A DNA stretch of 29,512 nt, taken from the NCBI GenBank assembly GCA_021325255.1, contig JAJPHP010000014.1, positions 1 through 29,512 of the forward strand. Reading direction: 5' to 3'. The stretch is from Nitrososphaerota archaeon (GTDB taxonomy: Archaea; Thermoproteota; Nitrososphaeria; Nitrososphaerales; CADDZS01). The notes below the pieces were generated by a model. That model had not been told where the DNA came from, ran no database searches, and saw only the letters and a program-made list of their open reading frames with translations. The position numbers were made by a program, and so were the translations under genes. Within the stretch, counting starts at the first letter, position 1, and each line of letters begins with the position of its first letter. Positions 1 through 7,869 of this stretch are shown in pieces.

Positions 1-22
1 AAGGTATCCATCTACAACTCGT

Positions 23-253
23 TCATTGTTGCGGCGATGTAAAAAAAGAAGCATTCAGAGAACACACAGAGGAAGGCATCAAAACATCATATTCGTGCAA
101 CAGAGCATTTTTTGCCAACACTTTTTCGCAATCGCAAATTGTTTCGTCTTCTCTTTCACTTTTTCGAACCACTATGTCGTCTTTTGAAACTCCCAGTTCA
201 TCCAAGAATTTCGTGTCTGGGGTCTGAAGAGACTCAAACTCTAGGGAGCGCAA
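23..253 (-). CDS. Hypothetical 76-aa protein
   Basis: The family is not recognised. The open frame starts at a TTG (251-253), with an A/T-rich TATA-like stretch at about 263-272 on the same strand. The product is acidic and soluble, with three cysteines (two as CDC in the middle) and no membrane segment. Residues 10-50 look protein-like (charged helix-forming composition), while the last 20 residues are less convincing. It lies upstream of the terminus of the peptidase gene on the same strand with a gap of about 60 bp. It could be a real small gene or a chance frame. Confidence 0.35.
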   Translation of the reverse strand: MRSLEFESLQTPDTKFLDELGVSKDDIVVRKSEREDETICDCEKVLAKNALLHEYDVLMPSSVCSLNASFFTSPQQ

Positions 254-310
254 TACCCAACTGATAAATTTGCATTCCAGTTTTGATCGGATTTGAGCAT
301 TTGGATCCCT

Positions 311-1201
311 TTATCTGTTTACTCCGTCGAGGAAATCACCGACGACCTTCATGTACTTCTCCCTCTCTTCCCAGAAAGGGGTGTGCGAGCTCTTCTCGAA
401 GGTCACCCGCTTTGACCCTCTGATTCCCCTGTTTATGCTCTCCGCCACCTTCGGAGAGACCTCGTCGTATCTCCCTCCGGTTACAAGTGTGGGCACGCGA
501 ATTGTGGGCAGCTTGTGGGTAACGTCCCAGTACTTCATATTCCCGATAATTGTGAACTCGTTGGGGCCGTTCATGAGAGAGTAGACCGGCTTGCTTATCC
601 CGTTGAGCGTTTTCAAAAGTTCCGGTGGCCACTCCTTCAGTCTGCATATGTGCTTTCGATAGAAAGCCATTGCCGCCTCCACGTACTCTGGATTCTCATA
701 GTCGCCAATGTCTTCGTATTTAGTTAGTTTTTTCACGAGATCCCGAGGAAGCCTCGACTTTAGCCTCTGCATCTCCGAGACTGTCAGAGGTACACTCGCG
801 AGCCCTCCAGCGGTTATCAGGCTCCTGAGGTTCCTCTGGTACTTTAGGGCGTAGGCGATGGCGAGGAGCCCGCCGTAGCTTGAACCGAAAAGATTGACAT
901 TCTGCCCCAGTTCCATCTCCCTGCGAAAGCCCTCCACCTCCTCGACCCCGTACTCGATCGAAAATATGTACTTGTTCTCAGGCATCTCGGACCTCCCCAC
1001 GCCCAGCTGGTCATACATTATCACTCTGTATCCTCGCCTCGCAAGGTCCGAGAGCGGAAGAAGATAGTCGTGCGGAGCGCCTGGGCCCCCGTGCAGGCAC
1101 AGAAGCGTTCCTCGGACGCCCTTATTGCTCTCTGGCTCGAAACTCCTGTAGAACAGCTTGTACCCTAAAACCCTGACGTACCCTTCCTTTGATTTTGCCA
1201 A
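311..1201 (-). CDS. Alpha/beta-hydrolase, proline iminopeptidase-like (peptidase family S33)
   Basis: This is a cytosolic serine hydrolase, probably releasing N-terminal proline or other residues from peptides late in protein turnover, as archaeal tricorn-interacting-factor-F1-type enzymes do. Seen in the sequence: the oxyanion-hole motif HGGPG at residues 37-41, DQLGVGRS at 64-71, the nucleophile elbow GSSYGG at 106-111 (Ser108), a candidate acid Asp246 in GGRYDEVSP, and the catalytic His273 in SSHTPFW. The length of 296 aa is normal for the family. The start is TTG (1199-1201), which places the first beta strand correctly; no Shine-Dalgarno is evident. Exact substrate specificity cannot be read from sequence, and a related esterase or amidase is possible. 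Confidence 0.9.
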   Translation of the reverse strand: MAKSKEGYVRVLGYKLFYRSFEPESNKGVRGTLLCLHGGPGAPHDYLLPLSDLARRGYRVIMYDQLGVGRSEMPENKYIFSIEYGVEEVEGFRREMELGQNVNLFGSSYGGLLAIAYALKYQRNLRSLITAGGLASVPLTVSEMQRLKSRLPRDLVKKLTKYEDIGDYENPEYVEAAMAFYRKHICRLKEWPPELLKTLNGISKPVYSLMNGPNEFTIIGNMKYWDVTHKLPTIRVPTLVTGGRYDEVSPKVAESINRGIRGSKRVTFEKSSHTPFWEEREKYMKVVGDFLDGVNR

Positions 1202-1358
1202 TTTCTCAGATCAAATGTGCAAAAGAGCGTAAGAAAAAAAAGTTTCGCCCCTCCAAAAACCGCTCTTGATCAGATAGGCAAAGCCCTTGCAGCTCACTTT
1301 CTACGCATTGTAGTCTCACCAAAAGAAAGAAAAACTCACTCTTCTGATTGAGTATTTC

Positions 1359-1374
1359 CTGCACACCAGTGCAG
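1359..1374 (+). promoter_or_regulatory. Small inverted repeat in the aroF leader
   Basis: CTGCAC-ACCA-GTGCAG forms a perfect 6-bp stem with a 4-nt loop, ending 28 nt before the aroF ATG. A second weak repeat (ACTCA...TGAGT, about 1334-1353) lies just upstream. It could be a repressor site or leader hairpin; at this length chance is also possible. Confidence 0.25.
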
Positions 1375-1402
1375 AAAAGAAGAGAGAGATGCAAAAAAGA
1401 CA

Positions 1403-2434
1403 ATGAGCGTAATCATGAAACCCGACGCGACGAGGGCACAGCTCGCCGCCGTCCTCAAGACAATAGAATCAAGGGGACTCAAGACCGACGTAATGCACGG
1501 CGAGTTCCAGAATGTCATAGGAATCATAGGCGACGAGAAGAAGATTGACTTTCAGCAGCTCGCCTCTCTGCCCGGCGTCTACGACACGGTCAGGATTCAG
1601 GTTCCCTACAGGCTGATGTCGAGGACCTACATACCGAACGATGTGGTCGTCAAGGTTGGAAATGTTTCAATTGGAGGGGACAACCCTCCGGTGTACATAT
1701 CAGGCCCCTGCTCGATCGAAAGCTACGACCAGCTCTACAGAATCGCAAGGCAGGTGAAGGAGGCTGGTGCGCACATTCTTCGCGGCGGCGCTTTCAAGCC
1801 GAGGTCCTCCGTGCACTCCTTCCAGGGTCTGGGCGTCGAGGGGCTGAAGCATCTAAGAGCGGTAGGAAAGGATCTAGGCATCCCCACGATAACAGAGATT
1901 CGAAGCGAGTCGGACGTCGAGACAGTCGCGAGGTACACGGATGTTTTGCAGATAGGTGCGCGCAACATGTACAACCAGGACCTGATAGAAAAGGCCGCAA
2001 AGACGGGCAAACCAATCTTCTTCAAACGGGGCTTTTCCGCCCAGATAGACGAGTACCTCGGGTTTGCCGAGCGAATCGTTGCGAAGGGCAACAAGAAAAT
2101 CATTCTCTGCGAGCGAGGTGTCAACCCATTAGGCGGGCCGTTCAAAAACCAGACGAGGTTCATGATGGATTTGAACGCGATCCCGGTGATAAGGAAGGAG
2201 ACACCATTTCCGATAATCGCCGACCCAAGCCACGGAACCGGGCGAAAGGACCTCGTTTTCCCGATGAGCAGGGCCTCAATAGCCGCGGGAGCTCACGGGC
2301 TGATGATCGAGGTCCATGATAGGCCGCAGGAAGCGCTGAGCGACGCAGCTCAGGCAATCGAACCGGAGGAACTGGCGAGAATAATCAAGGCATGCGACAG
2401 GCTCTTCCGTGCTCTTTCGGAGCCAAGCGCCTAA
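1403..2434 (+). CDS. aroF: 3-deoxy-7-phosphoheptulonate (DAHP) synthase, type I-beta
   Basis: It condenses phosphoenolpyruvate with erythrose-4-phosphate, the committed step to chorismate and the aromatic amino acids, in the cytosol. An N-terminal ferredoxin-like regulatory domain (about residues 1-66) precedes a (beta/alpha)8 barrel, the Thermotoga-type arrangement. Key motifs are SGPCSIES (100-107, metal-ligand Cys103), RGGAFKPRSS (127-136), QIGARN (183-188), KRG (208-210), DPSHGTGR (274-281, His277), Glu303 and Asp314. All four expected metal ligands are present. The length of 343 aa is normal. ATG at 1403 is chosen; an ATG four codons later is an alternative. The regulatory domain suggests feedback control by an aromatic amino acid. 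No other shikimate genes are adjacent. Confidence 0.95.
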   Translation: MSVIMKPDATRAQLAAVLKTIESRGLKTDVMHGEFQNVIGIIGDEKKIDFQQLASLPGVYDTVRIQVPYRLMSRTYIPNDVVVKVGNVSIGGDNPPVYISGPCSIESYDQLYRIARQVKEAGAHILRGGAFKPRSSVHSFQGLGVEGLKHLRAVGKDLGIPTITEIRSESDVETVARYTDVLQIGARNMYNQDLIEKAAKTGKPIFFKRGFSAQIDEYLGFAERIVAKGNKKIILCERGVNPLGGPFKNQTRFMMDLNAIPVIRKETPFPIIADPSHGTGRKDLVFPMSRASIAAGAHGLMIEVHDRPQEALSDAAQAIEPEELARIIKACDRLFRALSEPSA

Positions 2435-2466
2435 AAAAGGAATAGAATGTTTGGAAAAAAAGAGAG

Positions 2467-2522
2467 TTGGAGGTCCGAGCGGCGTAGAGGGAGAGCGCAA
2501 AGTGCTACGCCCGCTCCTCCAA
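2467..2522. terminator. Long GC-rich hairpin between convergent genes
   Basis: The left arm has TTGGAG (2467-2472) and GAGCGGCGTAG (2477-2487). The right arm has CTACGCCCGCTC (2505-2516) and CTCCAA (2517-2522). Together they form an imperfect stem of about 17 bp with a 17-nt loop and one bulged base, followed by a short A-run. It sits in the gap between the convergent aroF and DUF4382 genes, so a bidirectional terminator or mRNA 3'-end structure is the likely role. Confidence 0.55.
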
Positions 2523-2562
2523 AAGCCAGCTCGTACCATATTTGTGCCCTAACGCCGGTGTG

Positions 2563-3696
2563 CTACGACGCGGTCACCGCGGTTTGTGCAATCATCCCGT
2601 TCCCGAATAGCGAGACGATGTACTTCTGCCCCGAGGTGATCCCGGTGCTGCTCAGCTGCATGTGCTGCGTGAGCCCCAGTGTTATCGAGGCGCCCGTGTA
2701 GGTGAACGTCGCGCTTTGGCCCGGTGAGAGCAGGTATCCTCCAGCTATGACGGCCGAGACCATGCCCTTCTCGCCGAGTGCGCTAGAGGCCTGGATCATT
2801 GTTCCGTTGGGCTCGACGACGAATAGTGCAGACCCATCAGCAAAGACTGCGCGGCCGCCCTCGTACCCGCCGGATTGCGAAGTCGACGAAGTGACGGTTG
2901 CAGTCCTGAAGACGAGCGACGCGTTGCCTGTGTTGGTCACGGTGATTGAGAGCGTGGTCCCGCTGAGCTTGGCAGAGGTGATCTCAAAGTGAGACCCGTG
3001 CTCGATTGCAATCCACCAAGGAGCATCGTGGATGTCATCCCTCTCGCCGACGCGGAGGTGGAGGCTCGAAGTGGACTGCGCAGGTATGGTGTATGCCTTT
3101 GCAGATGGAATGAATGCGAACGATGTGGTCGCGCTCGATGTGTCGTTGCTCTCAAGTTTCAACACCGTTGGTGTCATGTCTATCATTGTTGCTGCCGTCG
3201 CTCCGCCGTCTACCCTGATTCCGCCCACGATTGGGACGACGAGCATGTTGTGCCCGTAGACGAGGTCCGCGGTGTAATTCTGTCCGTTGTAGGTGACGAT
3301 TGCTGAGGTGATGTTGAAGCCGATCGCGTTAAAGTTCCCGCTGTCAATCTTCGCCGAAGCGATAGTCTGCGTAGCGTTGATCACGCTCATGAGGTTGATC
3401 GTTCCATTCGTTCCCAGACTGTGCCAGCCAGATTGGTTGCCAGCGCCGGTGACATGCACCGCCATGTTTGCGTATGTGATGTACACTGCTGTCACGCCGT
3501 TCGGGACTGTCGGAGGGTCGGTCATCAAAACGGCCAAAGTCCCCGACGACCCGGAGTTTGTAGTGGAGAATAGGGTACTGCCGCGCGTAGTAGCGGAACC
3601 CAGTACTCCCGTACCCAAAGCTATCCCGATCACCGCGACTGCGATTAGCGCCGCAATCGTTCCCGAGACCAGTGCGCTTTTCTTATTCGAGTTCAT
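2563..3696 (-). CDS. DUF4382-domain membrane-anchored or secreted protein
   Basis: This is an exported cell-surface protein of unknown function. A short basic N-terminus (NKK) is followed by a hydrophobic signal or anchor segment at about residues 8-33, then a Ser/Thr-rich linker. A DUF4382 domain follows at roughly residues 53-210, recognised by SGTLAVLMTDPP at its start and the pattern of short beta strands with VYITYANM. The C-terminal part (about 215-377) is rich in Ser, Thr and Gly beta strands and may be a second beta-sandwich. Length is 377 aa, with an ATG start at 3694-3696. It is convergent with aroF and shares the hairpin at 2467-2522. DUF4382 proteins are frequent in archaeal surface proteomes; a ligand or partner cannot be inferred. 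Confidence 0.8.
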   Translation of the reverse strand: MNSNKKSALVSGTIAALIAVAVIGIALGTGVLGSATTRGSTLFSTTNSGSSGTLAVLMTDPPTVPNGVTAVYITYANMAVHVTGAGNQSGWHSLGTNGTINLMSVINATQTIASAKIDSGNFNAIGFNITSAIVTYNGQNYTADLVYGHNMLVVPIVGGIRVDGGATAATMIDMTPTVLKLESNDTSSATTSFAFIPSAKAYTIPAQSTSSLHLRVGERDDIHDAPWWIAIEHGSHFEITSAKLSGTTLSITVTNTGNASLVFRTATVTSSTSQSGGYEGGRAVFADGSALFVVEPNGTMIQASSALGEKGMVSAVIAGGYLLSPGQSATFTYTGASITLGLTQHMQLSSTGITSGQKYIVSLFGNGMIAQTAVTAS

Positions 3697-3740
3697 GGTT
3701 TGGAGTAGATTCTGCCATTTCTATTAGAAACAGCAGTTTG

Positions 3741-3786
3741 GAACGGCCCGTTCATTGCTTTGTGGAGCCTGTTCAAGGAGTTGAAC
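3741..3786. repeat. Two short inverted repeats upstream of the DUF4382 gene
   Basis: GAACGG-C-CCGTTC (3741-3753) and GTTCAA-GGAG-TTGAAC (3771-3786) are two perfect 6-bp inverted repeats, 45-90 bp upstream of the DUF4382 start. They could be regulator sites for that gene or remnants of a terminator. The evidence is symmetry only. Confidence 0.25.
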
Positions 3787-3909
3787 GGTGGAAAGACACG
3801 CATGGAATCGTGCGCGGACAGGGCAGACGCATCGCTGGCCTAGACCGTGTCCAGAGACAATGGAAAAAAGAGAAGGGTTTGAGAGTATGTGATTAGGAAT
3901 CCATATCGG

Positions 3910-4260
3910 CTATCGCCACGGCACCATCAGCCAGAAGACGTTCCCATCCAAATCAGAGAACATTGCGTATTCGCCCCAGCCCTCATCCTTGGGTTTCCTC
4001 GTGAACTTTACCCCCTTCCTCGAGAGCTCTTGGTAGGTCTTTTGCAAATCATCGGCGAAGAGAAGGATGCCCGTGTTCCCCTTCTCGAGTGGCTTTGACT
4101 CGCAGAGGTGAAGCTCAGGGCCTCTTGATCCCTTCGGAGCCACTGTTATCCAGTGACCCTCGCTCTCCTTGACTTCAAAGCCGAGCTTTGACTTGTACCA
4201 CTGTGCTGCCTTCTTACCATCCTTCACGACGACGGCGACGGAAGAGATTCTTTTGATCAA
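3910..4260 (-). CDS. VOC-superfamily (glyoxalase/bleomycin-resistance fold) protein
   Basis: This is a small cytosolic protein of 116 aa containing one complete VOC module made of two beta-alpha-beta-beta-beta units. Typical signatures are the opening strand ISSVAVVVKD, the helix AAQWYKSKLGF, and the closing FSDLDGNVFWL. At the position where metal-dependent members usually carry the last glutamate ligand there is no obvious acid, so metal binding and catalysis are uncertain; a binding-only role is possible. The start is TTG at 4258-4260, with a TATA-like CATATAG at about 4275-4281. It lies downstream of the citrate synthase gene on the same strand (62-bp gap) and could be co-transcribed with other genes or stand alone. 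Substrate unknown. Confidence 0.8.
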   Translation of the reverse strand: MIKRISSVAVVVKDGKKAAQWYKSKLGFEVKESEGHWITVAPKGSRGPELHLCESKPLEKGNTGILLFADDLQKTYQELSRKGVKFTRKPKDEGWGEYAMFSDLDGNVFWLMVPWR

Positions 4261-4321
4261 ATTGTATTCCTTTCACTATATGGCAAGGGGAGTCTTGAGT
4301 ATTTTCTATTTTTCTAAGACT

Positions 4322-5596
4322 CTACTCAGGTACATGCCGCTCCGGATACCCCGTGTAAATCTGGCGCGGGCGCACAATCTTCTGATCAGGATCGAGCAAA
4401 CCCTCCTGCCACTGGGATAGCCAACCCGACATTCTCGGGATCGCAAAGAGCACTGGGAAGATGTCCATGGGGAAGCCCATCGCCTGGTAAATCAGGCCGG
4501 AGTAAAAGTCCACGTTGGGGTAGAGCTTTCTCTTGATGAAATAGTCATCGGAGAGCGCGACCTTTTCGAGCTCTAGGGCAATGTCAAGGAGCGGATTCCT
4601 TCCGGTCACGGCGAACACCTCCTCCGAGATCTTCTTGATTATCCTCGCCCGCGGGTCGTAGTTCTTGTACACCCTGTGCCCAAAGCCCATGAGGAGCCTC
4701 TTGCCGCTCTTCACCTGGGATATTATCTCCGGGATCTTTTCCTTCGACCCTATCTCCTCGAGCATCCTCACGACTTCCTCATTAGCTCCGCCGTGCAGAG
4801 GTCCATAGAGTGCCGCGGTTGCTGCGGCGGCAGCGCTGTAGGGGTCGGGGTGAGAACTTCCCACAGACCTCATCGCGTTGGTACTGCAGTTCTGCTCGTG
4901 GTCAGCGTGCAGGACGAAGAGGACGTCGAGCGCCTTTGCGAGTACGGGGTTTGGCTCGTACTTTGTCGTCCAGGAGGGCCTGTACATCATCGCGAGGAAA
5001 TTTGCGGCGTACTTCAGGTCGTTGCTCGGATAGATGTAGGACATGCCCTGCGAGTGCCTGTACGCGAAAGCTGCGAGCGTGGGTATCTTTCCTATGAGCC
5101 TGAAAATCTGGAGGCGCCTAGAGTTTTCGTCGAAGATTTGCTTAGCGCCGGGATAGAAAGTGGAGAGAGCCGCGATGGAGCTCACGAGCATTCCCATAGG
5201 GTGCGCGTCGTAGTGGAAGCCGTCGAAGAACTTTTTCACGTTCTCGTGGACCATGGTGTGGTATGTGATATTGTGAACCCAATCCTCGTACTGGCTCTTG
5301 GTCGGGAGTTCTCCGTTGACCAGGAGGTATGCGACCTCGAGATACTCTTTTTTCTCCGCGAGCTCCTCGATTGGGTATCCCCTGTACCTCAGAATCCCAG
5401 CGTCGCCGTCAATGTACGTGATCTTGCTCTTGCACACCGCCGTGTTGACAAGGCCCGGATCGTAGGTCTCCAGTCCAAAGTCCTTGTCACCTGTTTTAAT
5501 CTGCCTCAAATCCGCGGCGCGGATCGTGCCATCGACAATTGGAATCTGGTACTCCTTGCCAGTCCTGCTATCTTTGATCGCGAGAGTGTCCGCCAT
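4322..5596 (-). CDS. gltA: Citrate synthase
   Basis: It condenses acetyl-CoA and oxaloacetate to citrate, entry to the TCA cycle, in the cytosol as a dimer typical of archaea. From the chosen ATG (5594-5596) the protein is 424 aa. The catalytic triad is visible: His233 in LHADHEQN, His268 in GPLHGGANE and Asp363 in NVDFYSG. The CoA/oxaloacetate-binding segment GFGHRVYKNYDPRA is also present. The open frame extends 26 codons further upstream to an ATG at 5674, but that extension does not resemble the family, whose archaeal members begin near the MADTLAI segment. TATA-like sequences occur at about 5650-5657 and 5750. There is no gene partner from the TCA cycle next to it. Confidence 0.95.
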   Translation of the reverse strand: MADTLAIKDSRTGKEYQIPIVDGTIRAADLRQIKTGDKDFGLETYDPGLVNTAVCKSKITYIDGDAGILRYRGYPIEELAEKKEYLEVAYLLVNGELPTKSQYEDWVHNITYHTMVHENVKKFFDGFHYDAHPMGMLVSSIAALSTFYPGAKQIFDENSRRLQIFRLIGKIPTLAAFAYRHSQGMSYIYPSNDLKYAANFLAMMYRPSWTTKYEPNPVLAKALDVLFVLHADHEQNCSTNAMRSVGSSHPDPYSAAAAATAALYGPLHGGANEEVVRMLEEIGSKEKIPEIISQVKSGKRLLMGFGHRVYKNYDPRARIIKKISEEVFAVTGRNPLLDIALELEKVALSDDYFIKRKLYPNVDFYSGLIYQAMGFPMDIFPVLFAIPRMSGWLSQWQEGLLDPDQKIVRPRQIYTGYPERHVPE

Positions 5597-5874
5597 TAGG
5601 AAAATGTTATCGACTCCTGTTACTACTGGATCATTGATCGAATCTTCTGGGATAAAAGAAGATAGGAAAGGCATTGCAATACGCCTTCACGAGCTCCCAT
5701 TCTTTTCTCTACTTTCCTTTCTTTGACCACATTCTCCAGCCCGCAGTCATTTTAAGCAAGAAGGACTGGATACTAGAGGAAAAAATCGAAAGAAGAAGGC
5801 GCCCTGGGAAATCTGTTTAGTCGCAAGACCAGATAACTCTCGCGGCTCCAATCTGCCAGCAATTTTTCTTGTGG

Positions 5875-5883
5875 CCAATAAAA
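5875..5883 (+). promoter_or_regulatory. TATA-like box for the ABC exporter operon
   Basis: CAATAAAAC is centred about 29 nt before the ATG at 5908, the spacing expected for a leaderless or near-leaderless archaeal transcript. A GGAGG at 5887-5891 also lies in between. Confidence 0.45.
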
Positions 5884-5907
5884 CTGGAGGAAAGTGAGAA
5901 CTAGTCA

Positions 5908-6870
5908 ATGATTATCCAAGCGCAGGACCTGACAAAAAAGTTCGGAGACAAGGTCGCTGTAGATTCAGTTAGCTTCGACGTTGAAAAGGCCGAAGTGTTT
6001 GGCTTCCTCGGCCCCAATGGAGCGGGAAAGACCACGACGATCAAAATGCTTACCACGTTGCTCCCTCCCACGTCGGGAAGGGTCTCAATCCTAGGGCACG
6101 ACCTAAAGACGGAAGGGCGCAAGATAAGAGACAAGATTGGCGTCGTGCAACAGCAGGACAGCTTTGATCAGGGGCTCAACGTGGAGACGAGCCTAGACAT
6201 CTACGGTCTGATCTGGAACGTCCCGAAACCCGAGCGGAAGAAGAAGATAGACGAACTCGTGGAGAGGTTCGGCATGAGCGAGTTTCGGAAAAAGGCGACG
6301 ATAGACCTCTCCGCGGGTCAGAGGAGGAGGCTCCAGGTTGCGAGGGAGTTCATGCACGACATGGACCTCTTGTTTCTCGACGAGCCGACTGTGGGACTGG
6401 ACCCGCTCGCCCGAAGGGCTGTGCTTGACTACTTTAAGGAGAGGGTGAAGCAGGACGGCCTGACGATTTTCTTCACGACGCACATACTCGAGGAGGCGGA
6501 GTACCTGTGCCGGAGAATCGCAATCATGAACTTGGGAAAGATCGTGGAGATAGATTCGCCGCAGAACCTCAAGAGAAGGTTTGGAAGTTCAAAGGCGGTG
6601 GAGTTCAAACTACTCGAGGGATCTTCACAGGAACTCGAGAGCATTCTTTCCGATTCCGGCGACGTGACCACAATTCAGCAAACCAAGGAGGACGGAACGT
6701 ACAAGATCACCACTATGAAGCCCGACGTCCTAATCCCGAAGATCTACAAGGTCTCGGACCAGCTCGGGCTGCACGTCACCTCGATTTACATTGCGGAGAC
6801 TACTCTCGAGGACGCGTTCGTCTCGCTCGTGAGGAACGGCGGATCATCAAACAACAACAACTCTAGGTAA
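5908..6870 (+). CDS. ABC-2 exporter ATP-binding protein (DrrA/CcmA-like)
   Basis: This is the ATPase subunit powering an ABC-2-type exporter at the cytoplasmic face of the membrane. Seen: Walker A GPNGAGKT (residues 35-42), Q-loop QQQ (81-83), signature LSAGQ (134-138), Walker B LLFLDE (154-159) and the H-loop His192. The C-terminal extension of about 100 residues after 215 is typical of daunorubicin-resistance-type ATPases and ends in an Asn-rich tail. Length is 320 aa, ATG start. The permease begins 20 bp downstream, so the two form an operon. The family exports drugs, lipids or polysaccharides; the substrate here cannot be assigned. Confidence 0.93.
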   Translation: MIIQAQDLTKKFGDKVAVDSVSFDVEKAEVFGFLGPNGAGKTTTIKMLTTLLPPTSGRVSILGHDLKTEGRKIRDKIGVVQQQDSFDQGLNVETSLDIYGLIWNVPKPERKKKIDELVERFGMSEFRKKATIDLSAGQRRRLQVAREFMHDMDLLFLDEPTVGLDPLARRAVLDYFKERVKQDGLTIFFTTHILEEAEYLCRRIAIMNLGKIVEIDSPQNLKRRFGSSKAVEFKLLEGSSQELESILSDSGDVTTIQQTKEDGTYKITTMKPDVLIPKIYKVSDQLGLHVTSIYIAETTLEDAFVSLVRNGGSSNNNNSR

Positions 6871-6890
6871 ATTAGTGGAGTTAGGTCGTT

Positions 6891-7655
6891 TTGAATATCT
6901 ACGTGCGTTTGGTTTACAGGAACCTGAGGGCAAACCTGGACAAGCTCTCGCTCTTCTTTGAGCTGATCTTCCCTCTTTTCTTCGTATTCATCGAAGGCTT
7001 TGGGCTTGGAGGCATAGTCCCACCCATCTCAATCGGCGGGGGACAGACGATAAGTTATCCTCTATTCCTTGCCGGGGGCGCAGTCACCCTTACTGCGATA
7101 AATGGCGGGACGAACGCCGGTACTCAACTTTGGTTTGACCGGAAGAACGGAATGTTTGAGCAGATACTCATGGGCCCCTTTTCGAGGGCCGAGTACATCT
7201 TCAGCATAATCATCGCCACGTTGATAATCGGGGTTGCGAGTTCGCTCTTTGTGTTCCTCCTGGCGCTGCCCGTGCTCGGCGTCGGCCTCTCACTCAGTCT
7301 AGGCGGGGCGCTCCTCGTTGCGGCTGCGCTCTTCCTCGGCACTGTCTTCTTCGGGTCGTTTGCGATAGCTCTGTCCGTCGTGCTGAGGTCCTCGGAGAGT
7401 TTCCAAATAGTGTCCCAGTTCGCATTCTTCATCTTCCTCTTCACATCCTCCGTCTTCTACCTGCCCTCAAAGGCTCCGCCGATACTTGCGCAGATCAGCC
7501 TCCTGAACCCGCTGACCTACATCACGGACATGTTTAGGGCGGGCATCTTCAACGCTATCGACCCGCTCGTCATCACTGAGGCGATTGTGATGGCTGCGGA
7601 GGCCCTTGCGATGATTGCAATCGCGATTGTGGCCTTCAGAAGAATACGAGTGTGA
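6891..7655 (+). CDS. ABC-2 type transporter permease
   Basis: This is the membrane subunit of the exporter encoded with the preceding ATPase. The 254-aa protein has about six hydrophobic segments, including those around residues 22-40, 50-70, 98-125, 133-160, 168-190 and 225-250. The layout is that of the DrrB/ABC-2 family, with the short motif LNPLTYITDMFR near the last segment. The start is TTG at 6891 with purine-rich GGAGTTAGG about 6 nt upstream. Two such chains are expected to pair with two ATPase subunits. The gene ends just before a hairpin (7712-7735) that may terminate the operon. Confidence 0.9.
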   Translation: MNIYVRLVYRNLRANLDKLSLFFELIFPLFFVFIEGFGLGGIVPPISIGGGQTISYPLFLAGGAVTLTAINGGTNAGTQLWFDRKNGMFEQILMGPFSRAEYIFSIIIATLIIGVASSLFVFLLALPVLGVGLSLSLGGALLVAAALFLGTVFFGSFAIALSVVLRSSESFQIVSQFAFFIFLFTSSVFYLPSKAPPILAQISLLNPLTYITDMFRAGIFNAIDPLVITEAIVMAAEALAMIAIAIVAFRRIRV

Positions 7656-7711
7656 GTTTCCCCAACAAGCGTGTCGCGCGCTACTTGCATGGCCCTCTCA
7701 TTAGTGCTGTT

Positions 7712-7735
7712 CCTTTCCCAGAATGATTGGGAAGG
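7712..7735 (+). terminator. Hairpin after the ABC exporter operon
   Basis: CCTTTCCCA (7712-7720) pairs with TGGGAAGG (7728-7735) across a 7-nt loop, with one G-U pair or mismatch, and is followed by GTTGTTCTT. It lies 57 nt after the permease stop and before the ilvD promoter, so a terminator is plausible. Confidence 0.4.
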
Positions 7736-7767
7736 GTTGTTCTTCGTAGATATAGAGCGTCAATCTT

Positions 7768-7775
7768 CTTAAAAG
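7768..7775 (+). promoter_or_regulatory. TATA-like box for ilvD
   Basis: CTTAAAAG would place a transcript start near 7797-7800, directly before the left arm of the inverted repeat 7802-7808. A second candidate, GATATAGA, lies at about 7748-7755. Confidence 0.4.
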
Positions 7776-7801
7776 GGGAATAATGATTTCGTTCTCCCTT
7801 G

Positions 7802-7864
7802 CCGGTGTGCGATTTGCTTACTCGACGCGCGGTTGAATCCCACATTTCCCAGCGCGGACACCGG
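7802..7864 (+). promoter_or_regulatory. Possible structured leader of ilvD
   Basis: CCGGTGT (7802-7808) is perfectly complementary to ACACCGG (7858-7864). An inner GCG/CGC pair (7809-7811 with 7853-7855) extends the closing stem after a 2-nt bulge. The left arm would be the 5' end of the predicted transcript. The right arm overlaps the only GGAG near the first possible TTG start (7870), so folding could hide the ribosome site. Control of ilvD translation or attenuation is an inference. No known riboswitch class is recognised. Confidence 0.3.
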
Positions 7865-7869
7865 AGTTT

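Noticed and set aside
5597..5674. Upstream extension of citrate synthase by 26 codons.
   Set aside because: The extra residues do not look like the family N-terminus, which begins at the internal ATG.
7801..7866. tRNA-like look of the ilvD leader (7-bp closing stem, GGTTGAATCC-like segment).
   Set aside because: The T-arm does not form in the right place, there is no anticodon arm, and the distances do not fit a tRNA.
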